Shown here: piece after piece, positions 17,201 through 25,897 of the stretch
Numbering within the stretch: the stretch's first letter is position 1
Layout of the letters: each line of letters opens with the position of its first letter
Assembly: GCA_016786705.1 (NCBI GenBank)
Contig: JAEUVV010000008.1
Coordinates: 124,001-188,000 of the forward strand
Reading direction: 5' to 3'
Length of the DNA stretch: 64,000 bases
DNA from: Taibaiella sp.
GTDB taxonomy: Bacteria; Bacteroidota; Bacteroidia; Chitinophagales; Chitinophagaceae
Program-made: the position numbers and the translations under genes
The notes under the pieces: model-generated
Databases searched by the model: none
Told to the model about the DNA's origin: nothing
The model's input: the letters and a program-made list of their open reading frames with translations, nothing else

Positions 17201-19963
17201 TTAGAAGGCAAATGCCTGGTCTACCAGCATTTGTTGTTCCTGGACGTGTAGTTTGGCAAATCCGGTAGCGGTAGCCGCGCTGGCCTTACGTGTCAGGTAG
17301 CCCAGGTTGAACGGTTTGCCCAGGTTCATTTTCAGGAACGAGGCCGCGCCCATATTCTTAGGTTCTTCCTGTACCCATAACCATTGTGCTCCGGCATATT
17401 TCTGGTACAATGCGGTCAATTGCTCTACCGGTAAAGGGTGTATTTGTTCCAGGCGCACGATCGCTACATCTTCACGTTTCTCTGCCAGTTGTTTTTCACT
17501 CAGGTCAAAGTAGATCTTACCGCTACACAGTAAAACGCGTTTTACTTTAGCGGCTTCAGCAATATTCGGGTCGTCGATCACTTCTTTAAATCCGCCGGTA
17601 GTAAACTCACTGACATCGGAATAAGAGCGTACGTGTCTCAGGTTTGCTTTAGGCGCGAAGTTAACCATCGGCTTACGGAAAGGTAAGGCCAGCTGGCGAC
17701 GCAAAGCATGGAAATAGTTAGCCGCTGTAGTAATATTTGTTACAAAAATATTGTTTTCGGCGCTCATCTGTAAGAAGCGCTCCAGTCTTGCACTTGAATG
17801 CTCCGGACCGCCACCTTCGTAACCATGTGGTAATAACATTACCAGGCCGTTCTGGGTTTGCCATTTTTGTTCCGCACTGGTCACATACTGGTCAATGATG
17901 ATCTGCGCGCCATTGGCAAAGTCGCCATATTGCGCTTCCCAGATCACCAGGTGTTTAGGGCTGGCCATAGCATAACCATAGTCAAAGCCTAAAACGGCAT
18001 ATTCACTCAACAGGGAGTTATAAACATAAAACCTGCCTTGTGTATCACTTAGTTTAGATAAGCGATTGTATTCTTCATTTGTTTTTTCATCACGCACACA
18101 GGCATGACGATGAGAGAAAGTTCCACGTTTCACGTCTTCCCCGCTCAAGCGCACATCATAGCCTTCATTCAGCAAGGTCGCGAAAGCCAGTAATTCACCG
18201 GTAGCCCAGTCTATTTTCTGGCTTTCCTGGAACAGTTTCACTTTATCCGCAAGCAGTTTAGACACTTTTCTTAAAGGATTAAACCCTTCAGGACAAGTCA
18301 TCAGGCGGTTAAACAAATTTTCAACCACAGAAAGAGATACCCCGGTATCCGGAGATTTCACAAAATCAGTCTCTTCACTCTTTCTTAATGCCTGCCAGGC
18401 CAACTCTGGTCCCTGGTAAGTATAAGGCATCGGGTTTTGTTTATTTTCATCCAGGCGGTCCTGCAGCTCGTTCCAGAAAACGGTTTCCATTTCTTTAGCC
18501 AGGTTCTGGGCATCAGGCGTTCCGCTGTTGATCAGGCGCTCTGTATAGATCTCTCTCGGGTTTTTATGCTTTTCGATAAGGGCATAAAAATCAGGTTGGG
18601 TAAACTTTGGTTCATCTCCCTCATTATGGCCGTGCTTACGGTAACATACCATGTCAATGAAAATATCTTCGTTGAATTCCTGGCGGTATTTTGCCGCGAA
18701 AATGCAACACTTCACTACCGCTTCCGGATCATCACCATTAACATGCAATACCGGGGCATGCACCATAGCAGCCAGTGAAGTACAATAAGTAGAAGAACGC
18801 GCGTCTTCAAAATCGGTAGTAAAACCGATCTGGTTATTAATTACAAAATGCACGGTACCGCCCACAGCATAACCTTTCAGACGGCTCATTTGTAATAATT
18901 CATAAATAATACCTTGACCGGCAACCGCGGCATCCCCATGGATCAATACCGGCATTACTTCATCATAATTGGAATTGTATACCGTATCGGACTTGGCGCG
19001 GGCAAAACCTGCAACTACCGGGTCAACGGTCTCCAGGTGGGAAGGGTTAGGCAGCAATTGTAAATTCAGGTCTTTGTCATTGGCTGTCTTTACAATAGAG
19101 CGGAAACCCAGGTGATATTTCACATCACCGCTACCCATGGTCATATCGGTAGGCATGGCTCCTTCAAACTCAGAGAAGATCTGGTCGTAAGTTTTGCGCA
19201 GGATATTAGCCAGCACATTCAGGCGGCCACGGTGTGCCATACCGAAGATCACTTCTTTAACGCCCAGGTCTGCCGCTTCTGTAAGCAAGGCATCCAGGCC
19301 CGGTATCATACTTTCGCCACCTTCAAGGCCAAAGCGCTTCTGACCGATAAATTTAGTATTCAGGAATTTTTCAAAGATAACCCCATAATTCAGCTTATAT
19401 AAAGTTCTTTTCTTTTGATCAAAAGTGAACTCCTGCTGCATGAACTCCTCGAAATGTTTTTCAACCCACTCGTATTTTTTTACATCATTGATGTAAGTAT
19501 ATTGAATACCTACGCTTCCGGCGTACAGTTCATTTAATTTCTGATAAATATCTTTCAATTTGGCTTTTCCCAATCCCAGGAATTTACCGCTGTAAAATTC
19601 TGTTTCCAGGTCGGCATCTGAAAAACCGAAATCACTCAAAGCCAATCTCGCGTTACGATCTTTACGGGGACGGATCGGGTTTGTTTTAGCGATCAGATGG
19701 CCTCTTTTCCGGTAATACCTGATTAAATCAAAAACCGCTATTTCTTTAGACAATTGATCACTATTCAATACAGCACCATCACCTGAACCGGCAGCAACAG
19801 CAGCTTTTGTTCCGTTTGAACCAATTTTTCCGACTGCAAAATCGAAACCTTCAAAGAATTTTTTGTATTCCGGGTCTACATTTTCCGGATTACTCAAATA
19901 GTCGTTATAAAGAGACTCAATATAAGAGGGATGTGAATTGGTCACAAAAGAAAAATCTTTCAT
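17201..19963 (-). CDS. sucA: 2-oxoglutarate dehydrogenase E1 component
   Basis: 920 aa, thiamine-diphosphate-dependent E1 that decarboxylates 2-oxoglutarate in the TCA cycle and hands succinyl to E2 (SucB). Visible motifs are the N-terminal NPENVDPEYKKFFEGF, the GMAHRGRLNVL segment, the ThDP-binding GDAAVAGQG region, and HGYEGGGPEHSSARLERFLQ near the second half. Length is normal for the family. sucB is not adjacent. The gene begins at ATG 19963 with its own promoter about 93 bp upstream. Confidence 0.96.
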   Translation of the reverse strand: MKDFSFVTNSHPSYIESLYNDYLSNPENVDPEYKKFFEGFDFAVGKIGSNGTKAAVAAGSGDGAVLNSDQLSKEIAVFDLIRYYRKRGHLIAKTNPIRPRKDRNARLALSDFGFSDADLETEFYSGKFLGLGKAKLKDIYQKLNELYAGSVGIQYTYINDVKKYEWVEKHFEEFMQQEFTFDQKKRTLYKLNYGVIFEKFLNTKFIGQKRFGLEGGESMIPGLDALLTEAADLGVKEVIFGMAHRGRLNVLANILRKTYDQIFSEFEGAMPTDMTMGSGDVKYHLGFRSIVKTANDKDLNLQLLPNPSHLETVDPVVAGFARAKSDTVYNSNYDEVMPVLIHGDAAVAGQGIIYELLQMSRLKGYAVGGTVHFVINNQIGFTTDFEDARSSTYCTSLAAMVHAPVLHVNGDDPEAVVKCCIFAAKYRQEFNEDIFIDMVCYRKHGHNEGDEPKFTQPDFYALIEKHKNPREIYTERLINSGTPDAQNLAKEMETVFWNELQDRLDENKQNPMPYTYQGPELAWQALRKSEETDFVKSPDTGVSLSVVENLFNRLMTCPEGFNPLRKVSKLLADKVKLFQESQKIDWATGELLAFATLLNEGYDVRLSGEDVKRGTFSHRHACVRDEKTNEEYNRLSKLSDTQGRFYVYNSLLSEYAVLGFDYGYAMASPKHLVIWEAQYGDFANGAQIIIDQYVTSAEQKWQTQNGLVMLLPHGYEGGGPEHSSARLERFLQMSAENNIFVTNITTAANYFHALRRQLALPFRKPMVNFAPKANLRHVRSYSDVSEFTTGGFKEVIDDPNIAEAAKVKRVLLCSGKIYFDLSEKQLAEKREDVAIVRLEQIHPLPVEQLTALYQKYAGAQWLWVQEEPKNMGAASFLKMNLGKPFNLGYLTRKASAATATGFAKLHVQEQQMLVDQAFAF

Positions 19964-20055
19964 TTTTTTGATTAAAAGTATTTTTGAAAAAAATTCAAAT
20001 TATTTAAAATATCCGTCGAAAAAGGGCTAAAAATACCCGGTTTCAAAATCGACCA

Positions 20056-20063
20056 CAAATATA
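20056..20063 (-). promoter_or_regulatory. sucA -7 element TATATTTG (minus strand)
   Basis: TATATTTG read on the minus strand, about 93 bp upstream of the sucA ATG, with TTTG words further upstream. A long leader is implied; no riboswitch recognised. Confidence 0.55.
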
Positions 20064-20208
20064 AAACAAACAAAAATGAAAAGACAACTATTTGTAGGTT
20101 TTAGCCTGCTAAGGCGTATATTTTTATAATTTTGAATAGATAAATACGTTAATCTTGTCAAAAGATTAACGGTTTGGCAAATTTGCACCCCAATTCCAAT
20201 TATCCGGC

Positions 20209-23200
20209 TTGCTGAAATTATGGCGATTATATAGTCTGGTCCTTGTCCTTACAGGAACATTTGCTTTGCTGGCATCCGGCCAGCAGGGCAATATGCGCAA
20301 TAATTTCCGGAGCAGGTATATATTACCGTCAAAAGATACCCTCCTGCTGGACAGCCTCAGCATCGTACCGGGCAGCCTGGTTGTAGAAGGATTGGACAGT
20401 ACTCAATATTATCATGACGCTTTAAACAGCAGGCTTGTCTTTTTGCGGCCTGAAAGTTTTAAAGACAGTATAAAAATTACCTATCGGCGCTTCCCTATCT
20501 CTTTCCATCAACCCTACTTCCATAAAGACCCGTCTTTAATAGAGAAGAACGTAATCCTGGGTAGTAGCAAGGGCTTCCAATACAATGCCAATAGTACCAC
20601 TGGGCAATTTATTGACTTTAACACCTTAGACTACTCGGGTACTTACGGAAGAAGTTTGTCGGTAGGCAATAACCAGGATGTGATCCTGAACTCACAATTT
20701 AACCTCCAGCTCAACGGCTACCTGCTGGACAGTATTAAAGTGGAGGCCGCCATTACAGATAACAATATCCCTTTTCAGCCGGAAGGTAATACGCAAAGAC
20801 TGCAGGAGTTTGACCGCATCTATATTACTTTTTCCAAGCGTACGCATAAACTGACACTCGGCGATTATAATCTCGAAAGACCGGACGCTTATTTTTTAAA
20901 CTTCAACAAAAGGGTACAGGGCATACAATACCAGGGCGGGTTCTGGCAGGACAAAAAAGTAAAAAACAAAGTCAGCTTCAGCGGTTCCATGGCAAAGGGC
21001 CAGTTTACCCGGAATATTTTCCAGGGCATAGAAGGTAACCAGGGGCCTTATAAATTACAGGGAGAAAACGGGGAACAGTTTTTTATCGTGCTGGCGGGAA
21101 GCGAGCGGGTATTTATTGACGGGGAACTCCTGCAGCGGGGAGAAGACCAGGACTATATCATTAACTACAACCTGGGCGAGGTGACCTTTATGCCCCGGCG
21201 ACTGATCACGAAAGACAAACGGATCCAGATCGACTTTGAATACCAGGCGCGCAACTACCTGAATACCCTGGTACAATTTAATGACGAAGTGAGTATAGGC
21301 GACAAATGGGCCTTCCGCTTTAATCTTTATGCCAACCAGGACGCTAAAAATGAAACCTTCAACCAATCTTTATCGGACGACCAGAAACGCTTCCTGGCCG
21401 GCATTGGCGACAACATAGACCAGGCCTTTTACAGCACAGAAAGGCTGGATACTTTTGCCCCTAACAAGATCCTGTATAAAAAAATAGACAGCCTCGTTGA
21501 CGGCGTCTTATACCGCGGCATCTACAAGTACAGTACTAATCCCGACAGCGCGATCTACAACCTGGGCTTTAGTAATGTAGGCCAGGGAAATGGTAATTAC
21601 ATCATTTCTGACCTGAATACCAATGGCCGCTCTTATCAATGGGTCGCGCCTGTAAACGGTATGCCGCAAGGTGCTTTTGAACCTAAAGTATTGCTCATCA
21701 CCCCCAAGAAATTACAGGTACTGACGGCAGCCGGCCGTTATAAGATCGACAGCCTGAAACAAATTGATTTTGAATGGGCAGGCAGCAATTATTCGCCCAA
21801 CACTTTTTCCCGGATCAATAACAACGAGCATTGGGGTAATGCCCTGCGCTTCAATTATAGTGAAGCAAGAATAATAAAACGGGATACAGCTCATAAGGTA
21901 CGCACCAAATGGCTTAACAACCTGAGCTATGAGTTCGTAGATAGCCGCTTTGAAGCCGTAGCCCCCTACCGGAATGTGGAGTTCAACCGGGACTGGAACA
22001 TCCTGGGGATCACGCAAAGACAAAATGAACATTTGCTGGATATCAATACCGGCCTGCTGACCGAGAAAGCCGGTAGCCTGAAGTATAAATTTACCTATTA
22101 CAGCCGCGATAAAGATTATGAAGGGAACCGGCACCTGGTAGAGGGCGCCTGGACTAAAGGGCTGATCAATGCGGGGACCTACAGCAGTGCGCTCTTCAGT
22201 AAGTCGGCAACGGAAAACAGTATCTTCCTGCGGCCACAGTTTTTTGTAGAAACCTATACCTCTAAAAAGAAAAGTTCGGTACTGGGCTTCAAATTTGAAA
22301 AAGAATACAATGCCCTGCGCAATAACGCGGACAATAAACTGACTGCACTGGCCTATGATTTTGATGTTTCAAGGCTTTATTTCAAAACAACTAGCAATAA
22401 ATATTTCAACCTGGACCTGGCCTATAATTACCGGCGTGATTTCGCCATAAACGCTGAAGATTTTGCACTGGGTAATACGGGGCACACCTTTGACGCACTG
22501 GTAAACGTTACCCGGTGGAAAAATCACAGCATAGCCCTAAATGGCTCCTACCGCATCCTGGATGTACACTACGACCCTACCGGCACCCTGGAAAATGAAC
22601 ATAGCCTGGTGGGCCGTATTAATTATAACGGCAATGTAAAAAACGGCTTCTTCGTGCCTACCCTTTTATATGATTTCGGTACCGGCCAGGAGCAAAAGCG
22701 GCAATTTACTTTTGTAGAAGTACCGGCGGGGCAAGGCACTCACATGTGGATAGATTACAACAAAGACAGTGTACAACAGGCCAATGAATTCGAAATTGCC
22801 GTCTACCCTGACCAGAAAAGATTCATCAAGATCATCACGCCAACCAACGAATATGTAAAAGTAAATTTCGCCAATCTCAACCTGAGCTTCCAGCTGATGC
22901 CGGAAAGCATCTGGCGTACCCAAAAAGAAGAGCGGAAGCAATGGCAGGTTTTCGTTTCCCGCTTCAGCGACCAGTTCAACCTGCAGGTTAATAACCGGGT
23001 GCTGAATACTGAAGGCTTAAGGGTATTCAACCCACTCGTTACGGACTTTACCGATACCGCTGTCGTAAGCACCACCGCTACGCTGGTCAATACTTTTTAT
23101 TTCAATCGCAGCAGTACTAAATGGGGTATTGACTATACCACCAATATCAACAGGGGACAGGCCCTGCTTACTTACGGACTGGAAACCCAGACCCTTACCC

Positions 23201-23718
23201 GGCATAATGAAAAGGTAAGATGGATACTGAACAAGAACCTGACGCTGACGGCTACCGCGTTGCAGGGTAACCGCTCTTTCCGCTCCCCTATCGCCGATGG
23301 CCGCACTTACGAGATCAGTTACCAGGGCATAGAACCGTCACTGGTATTTATCTATGGTAGTAAGTTCCGGGTAACACCCATGTACCGTTATGAGTCCCGG
23401 AAGAATAGCACGGGATATGGCGGGGAGCTGGCTTTTGTACACAACCTGAGCCTGGAAGCCCGCTGGAGCGCGCTTACGGTAGGCAATCTCCTGGCCCGCG
23501 CTTCCTATAGCAAAATAGCCTATAACGGTTTGCCCAATACCCCGCTCAGCTTTGTCATGCTGGAAACTTTATCCAAAGGCAATAACTGGCTCTGGTACCT
23601 TAACTGGACGACACGCCTGAACAAAACGATTGAATTCTCTATAGAATATGATGGCCGTAAACCGGGCAATCAATCCGTAATCCATACCGGCAGCATGAGC
23701 CTCCGGGCGGTACTTTAA
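20209..23718 (+). CDS. large outer-membrane beta-barrel protein, 1169 aa
   Basis: A signal peptide covers about residues 1-24 (SLVLVLTGTFALLASG). A long all-beta protein follows, with many alternating aromatic strands and the repeated pattern of a large barrel. A well-defined N-terminal module contains LSVGNNQDVILNSQFNL, AAITDNNIPFQPEGNTQ and LTLGDYNLERPDAYFLNF. The latter words recall the SprA-type surface proteins of Bacteroidota but SprA itself is about twice as long. No plug or TonB box is evident. The start is TTG at 20209, which gives the only sensible signal peptide; a CAAATTTG box lies 25 bp upstream. Substrate unknown. It precedes a convergent tonB, which may be coincidental. Confidence 0.6.
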   Translation: MLKLWRLYSLVLVLTGTFALLASGQQGNMRNNFRSRYILPSKDTLLLDSLSIVPGSLVVEGLDSTQYYHDALNSRLVFLRPESFKDSIKITYRRFPISFHQPYFHKDPSLIEKNVILGSSKGFQYNANSTTGQFIDFNTLDYSGTYGRSLSVGNNQDVILNSQFNLQLNGYLLDSIKVEAAITDNNIPFQPEGNTQRLQEFDRIYITFSKRTHKLTLGDYNLERPDAYFLNFNKRVQGIQYQGGFWQDKKVKNKVSFSGSMAKGQFTRNIFQGIEGNQGPYKLQGENGEQFFIVLAGSERVFIDGELLQRGEDQDYIINYNLGEVTFMPRRLITKDKRIQIDFEYQARNYLNTLVQFNDEVSIGDKWAFRFNLYANQDAKNETFNQSLSDDQKRFLAGIGDNIDQAFYSTERLDTFAPNKILYKKIDSLVDGVLYRGIYKYSTNPDSAIYNLGFSNVGQGNGNYIISDLNTNGRSYQWVAPVNGMPQGAFEPKVLLITPKKLQVLTAAGRYKIDSLKQIDFEWAGSNYSPNTFSRINNNEHWGNALRFNYSEARIIKRDTAHKVRTKWLNNLSYEFVDSRFEAVAPYRNVEFNRDWNILGITQRQNEHLLDINTGLLTEKAGSLKYKFTYYSRDKDYEGNRHLVEGAWTKGLINAGTYSSALFSKSATENSIFLRPQFFVETYTSKKKSSVLGFKFEKEYNALRNNADNKLTALAYDFDVSRLYFKTTSNKYFNLDLAYNYRRDFAINAEDFALGNTGHTFDALVNVTRWKNHSIALNGSYRILDVHYDPTGTLENEHSLVGRINYNGNVKNGFFVPTLLYDFGTGQEQKRQFTFVEVPAGQGTHMWIDYNKDSVQQANEFEIAVYPDQKRFIKIITPTNEYVKVNFANLNLSFQLMPESIWRTQKEERKQWQVFVSRFSDQFNLQVNNRVLNTEGLRVFNPLVTDFTDTAVVSTTATLVNTFYFNRSSTKWGIDYTTNINRGQALLTYGLETQTLTRHNEKVRWILNKNLTLTATALQGNRSFRSPIADGRTYEISYQGIEPSLVFIYGSKFRVTPMYRYESRKNSTGYGGELAFVHNLSLEARWSALTVGNLLARASYSKIAYNGLPNTPLSFVMLETLSKGNNWLWYLNWTTRLNKTIEFSIEYDGRKPGNQSVIHTGSMSLRAVL

Positions 23719-23750
23719 AACCTATAAGGTTTTAGAAACCTTATAGGTTT
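23718..23750. terminator. bidirectional terminator
   Basis: AAACCTATAAGGTTT (23718-23732) pairs with AAACCTTATAGGTTT (23736-23750) around a 3-nt loop, between two convergent genes. Confidence 0.75.
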
Positions 23751-23758
23751 GTACTTGA

Positions 23759-24607
23759 TTAAACACCTAAAACAAATTTTACCGGTATCGTCATTTTTAC
23801 CCTGACCGCATGCCCGTTATGGCGCCCGGCTTTCCATTTCGGCATACTCTTCACTACACGCAGCGCCTCTTCAGAACAACCGCTACCTACCCCACGTATT
23901 ACTTTCACATCGACAATAGAACCATCAGTGTTCACCACAAAGCTGACATGTACCGTACCCGAAACCTCATCTCTGCGGGCTTGCATAGGGTAAACAAGAT
24001 TATCCGCCAGGAATTTTTTCATTGCCGCTTCTCCGCCCGGGAATATTGGTTTTTCACTGACAATGCTCATAGGCTCATTATTGGAAGGCGGGTTGCCCGG
24101 ATCTGTATTCCCTTTTTTGCTCAGATTGCTACCCGGCTCTTCTGTACCATCCTGTACAGAATTATCCAATGCGATAGCTTTACCACCGGAAAGGCCGGAA
24201 TTATTTACCGGGCCGGCAAGCGCATCATCCGATACGGGCTTTATTTGCGGCTTATCCACCTCATTATCTTTGACCACTTTTGTTGTAGCGAAGTGCTCTG
24301 TTTTTGCGGTTCTTCCCGCATGCGCAACCGTTTCCTGCGGCTTAGGAATTTCTTTGGGTTTAGGGATATCTATCGGCGTGATCACATATGGCTCTACACG
24401 CGGGCTTGTATCCTGTGGGCTCCATTCAGTTTTACTATCTTGTTTATAGGCATTCCAGCCGACAAACAGGAGGACGAATGAACACATCAGCAGGCCGGAG
24501 AGCAGCATTCTTTTATCGTAGCTTTTACGCAGCTCGTAGGCGCCGTAAGTCTTGTTGCGGTGGGCGAAGATGATCTCTAAGTAGCCACCCTGGAGTTCTT
24601 TGTTCAT
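23759..24607 (-). CDS. TonB family energy-transducing protein
   Basis: 282 aa. A short cytoplasmic N-terminus (KTYGAYELRKSYDKR, typical of Bacteroidota TonB/M56-linked proteins) is followed by one membrane helix (about 32-50). A Pro-rich spacer with repeated PKE/IPKP follows, and the TonB_C domain lies at the end (YPMQARRDEVSGTVHVSF, then GSGCSEEALRVVKSMPKW). It couples proton-motive force to outer-membrane TonB-dependent transporters. No exbB or exbD adjacent. A monocistronic unit. Confidence 0.9.
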   Translation of the reverse strand: MNKELQGGYLEIIFAHRNKTYGAYELRKSYDKRMLLSGLLMCSFVLLFVGWNAYKQDSKTEWSPQDTSPRVEPYVITPIDIPKPKEIPKPQETVAHAGRTAKTEHFATTKVVKDNEVDKPQIKPVSDDALAGPVNNSGLSGGKAIALDNSVQDGTEEPGSNLSKKGNTDPGNPPSNNEPMSIVSEKPIFPGGEAAMKKFLADNLVYPMQARRDEVSGTVHVSFVVNTDGSIVDVKVIRGVGSGCSEEALRVVKSMPKWKAGRHNGHAVRVKMTIPVKFVLGV

Positions 24608-24857
24608 ATATTTTCGGGTTTTCTATATAAACAGGAAATCAGGAAAATTCCATAATTTTTTTTGATTAAAAATTTGAATCCACGACACAAGGCTTATGAA
24701 ACATTGACCGGCATCATGCAAGTTTATAGGGGCAAGAATAATTTTCAAGGAGAACAACTGGCCTTCAGGTATCCGTTTTATGATACGGAAAGGCATGCTT
24801 AAAACAGTTTTATGAAAAGAAATAAGTCAAGCTTAAGCTATGGCAAAAAAATAAAAT
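24608..24857. other. intergenic region, nothing recognised
   Basis: About 250 bp between the tonB start and the first tRNA-Gln terminator. No open reading frame of note and no repeat seen. Confidence 0.4.
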
Positions 24858-24878
24858 AGGTCGCAAAATTTGCGACCT
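24858..24878 (-). terminator. terminator of tRNA-Gln copy 1
   Basis: AGGTCGCAAA/TTTGCGACCT hairpin, 3' of the tRNA on the minus strand and followed there by a T-rich run. Confidence 0.7.
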
Positions 24879-24883
24879 TTTTC

Positions 24884-24956
24884 GTAGTTCAACCTGGATT
24901 CGAACCAAGACAAACAGAACCAAAAACTGTTGTGCTACCATTACACCATTGAACTA
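24884..24956 (-). tRNA. tRNA-Gln (TTG), copy 1
   Basis: 73 nt. Acceptor TAGTTCA pairs with TGAACTA, a GGTTCGAATCC T-arm is present, and the anticodon loop TTTTGGT gives anticodon TTG. CCA is not encoded. Identical to the copies at 25100 and 25377. Confidence 0.93.
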
Positions 24957-24976
24957 TCCGTTCCCCGAAGGGATTG

Positions 24977-24984
24977 CAAAAATA
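24977..24984 (-). promoter_or_regulatory. promoter -7 of tRNA-Gln copy 1 (TATTTTTG)
   Basis: TATTTTTG on the minus strand. The leader between it and the tRNA carries a CCC-TTCG-GGG mini-hairpin that is shared with copy 3. Confidence 0.65.
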
Positions 24985-25070
24985 ATCAAAAATTTGATCC
25001 TGCAAATTATTTTTTTAGCGCCTTTTATAAACTTCCGGGCACCTTAAATACCGCGGAATTGGCTAAAACA

Positions 25071-25099
25071 AAAAGAGATCGCAGAATGCGATCTCTTTT
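25071..25099 (-). terminator. terminator of tRNA-Gln copy 2
   Basis: AAAAGAGATCGCA (25071-25083) pairs with TGCGATCTCTTTT (25087-25099), a 13-bp perfect stem directly after the tRNA 3' end on the minus strand. Confidence 0.85.
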
Positions 25100-25172
25100 G
25101 TAGTTCAACCTGGATTCGAACCAAGACAAACAGAACCAAAAACTGTTGTGCTACCATTACACCATTGAACTA
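25100..25172 (-). tRNA. tRNA-Gln (TTG), copy 2
   Basis: Identical in sequence to copies 1 and 3; anticodon TTG. It has its own -7 box (25195-25202) and terminator. Confidence 0.93.
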
Positions 25173-25194
25173 TCCGTTTCCCCTAAAGGGAATG

Positions 25195-25202
25195 CAAAGA
25201 TA
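25195..25202 (-). promoter_or_regulatory. promoter -7 of tRNA-Gln copy 2 (TATCTTTG)
   Basis: TATCTTTG on the minus strand. The leader hairpin here is TTCCC-TTTA-GGGGAA: a different loop but a preserved stem compared with copies 1 and 3. Confidence 0.7.
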
Positions 25203-25351
25203 AGCATCATTTATTTTATTTCAAAAACCGGGAAAATATTTTTTTAAATAATTTCCTGTTAGCATAGTAATTACACTCAACTATAAACTTGCGAGAAAAT
25301 TTAAAAATACAATTCCCGCAATAAAGCAAGCAGGCAAAAAAGAAAATAAAA

Positions 25352-25373
25352 AAAGGCCGCTATTAGCGACCTT
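25352..25373 (-). terminator. terminator of tRNA-Gln copy 3
   Basis: AAGGCCGCTA/TAGCGACCTT imperfect hairpin with a flanking A-run on the plus strand, which is a T-run on the minus strand. Confidence 0.65.
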
Positions 25374-25376
25374 TCC

Positions 25377-25449
25377 GTAGTTCAACCTGGATTCGAACCA
25401 AGACAAACAGAACCAAAAACTGTTGTGCTACCATTACACCATTGAACTA
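25377..25449 (-). tRNA. tRNA-Gln (TTG), copy 3
   Basis: Identical to the other two copies; anticodon TTG. It is the first of the three in the direction of transcription and has its own promoter at 25470-25477. Confidence 0.93.
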
Positions 25450-25469
25450 TCCGTTCCCCGAAGGGATTG

Positions 25470-25477
25470 CAAAGGTA
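25470..25477 (-). promoter_or_regulatory. promoter -7 of tRNA-Gln copy 3 (TACCTTTG)
   Basis: TACCTTTG on the minus strand, followed by the same CCC-TTCG-GGG leader hairpin as copy 1. Confidence 0.7.
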
Positions 25478-25530
25478 CTATTTTTTCTGAATCATCCAAT
25501 TTTTTTCAAACCCGGAAAAAATATTTTTTA

Positions 25531-25884
25531 TTACCATACAAACTTATACAGTATAAAGAGCAATCCCATAATACCGGTAGCGATGATCACCCCTTTGGTG
25601 CTTTGGTACAACTTCCGGTTCAGGAAGAAATAAAAAGGCGCCAGGTTGCAGATCATGGCCAGGCTTATATTCTTAGCCGCATAAGCCGGGGTTGGCTCCA
25701 TCCGGGTAAACATTTTCAGGTAAAAATCAAAACCGCGGCTTTGGTAAATGATAAAGTAAACTACCGTAAGGCCGATAAGACCAAACACCAGGCCTGCCAA
25801 TAGCCCTACCAGGGCATTGTCCATAGCCTTACGTTTCTTTCTTTGCACCTGTGCTCCGGGCGGTATTCTGTGCTGCATATTCAT
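25531..25884 (-). CDS. small 3-TM membrane protein
   Basis: 117 aa. A basic, Pro-containing N-terminus (about 20 residues) precedes three predicted helices (about 24-47, 73-91, 97-116). No motif recognised. It follows the aminopeptidase P gene by 13 bp on the same strand, so it is probably co-transcribed with it. Function unknown. Confidence 0.6.
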   Translation of the reverse strand: MNMQHRIPPGAQVQRKKRKAMDNALVGLLAGLVFGLIGLTVVYFIIYQSRGFDFYLKMFTRMEPTPAYAAKNISLAMICNLAPFYFFLNRKLYQSTKGVIIATGIMGLLFILYKFVW

Positions 25885-25897
25885 AGTTTGCTTTTGC

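Noticed and set aside
23810..24481. Open frame of 223 codons on the plus strand opposite tonB
   Set aside because: Antisense to a clear TonB protein, Arg/His/Tyr-rich composition typical of a shadow frame, no promoter.
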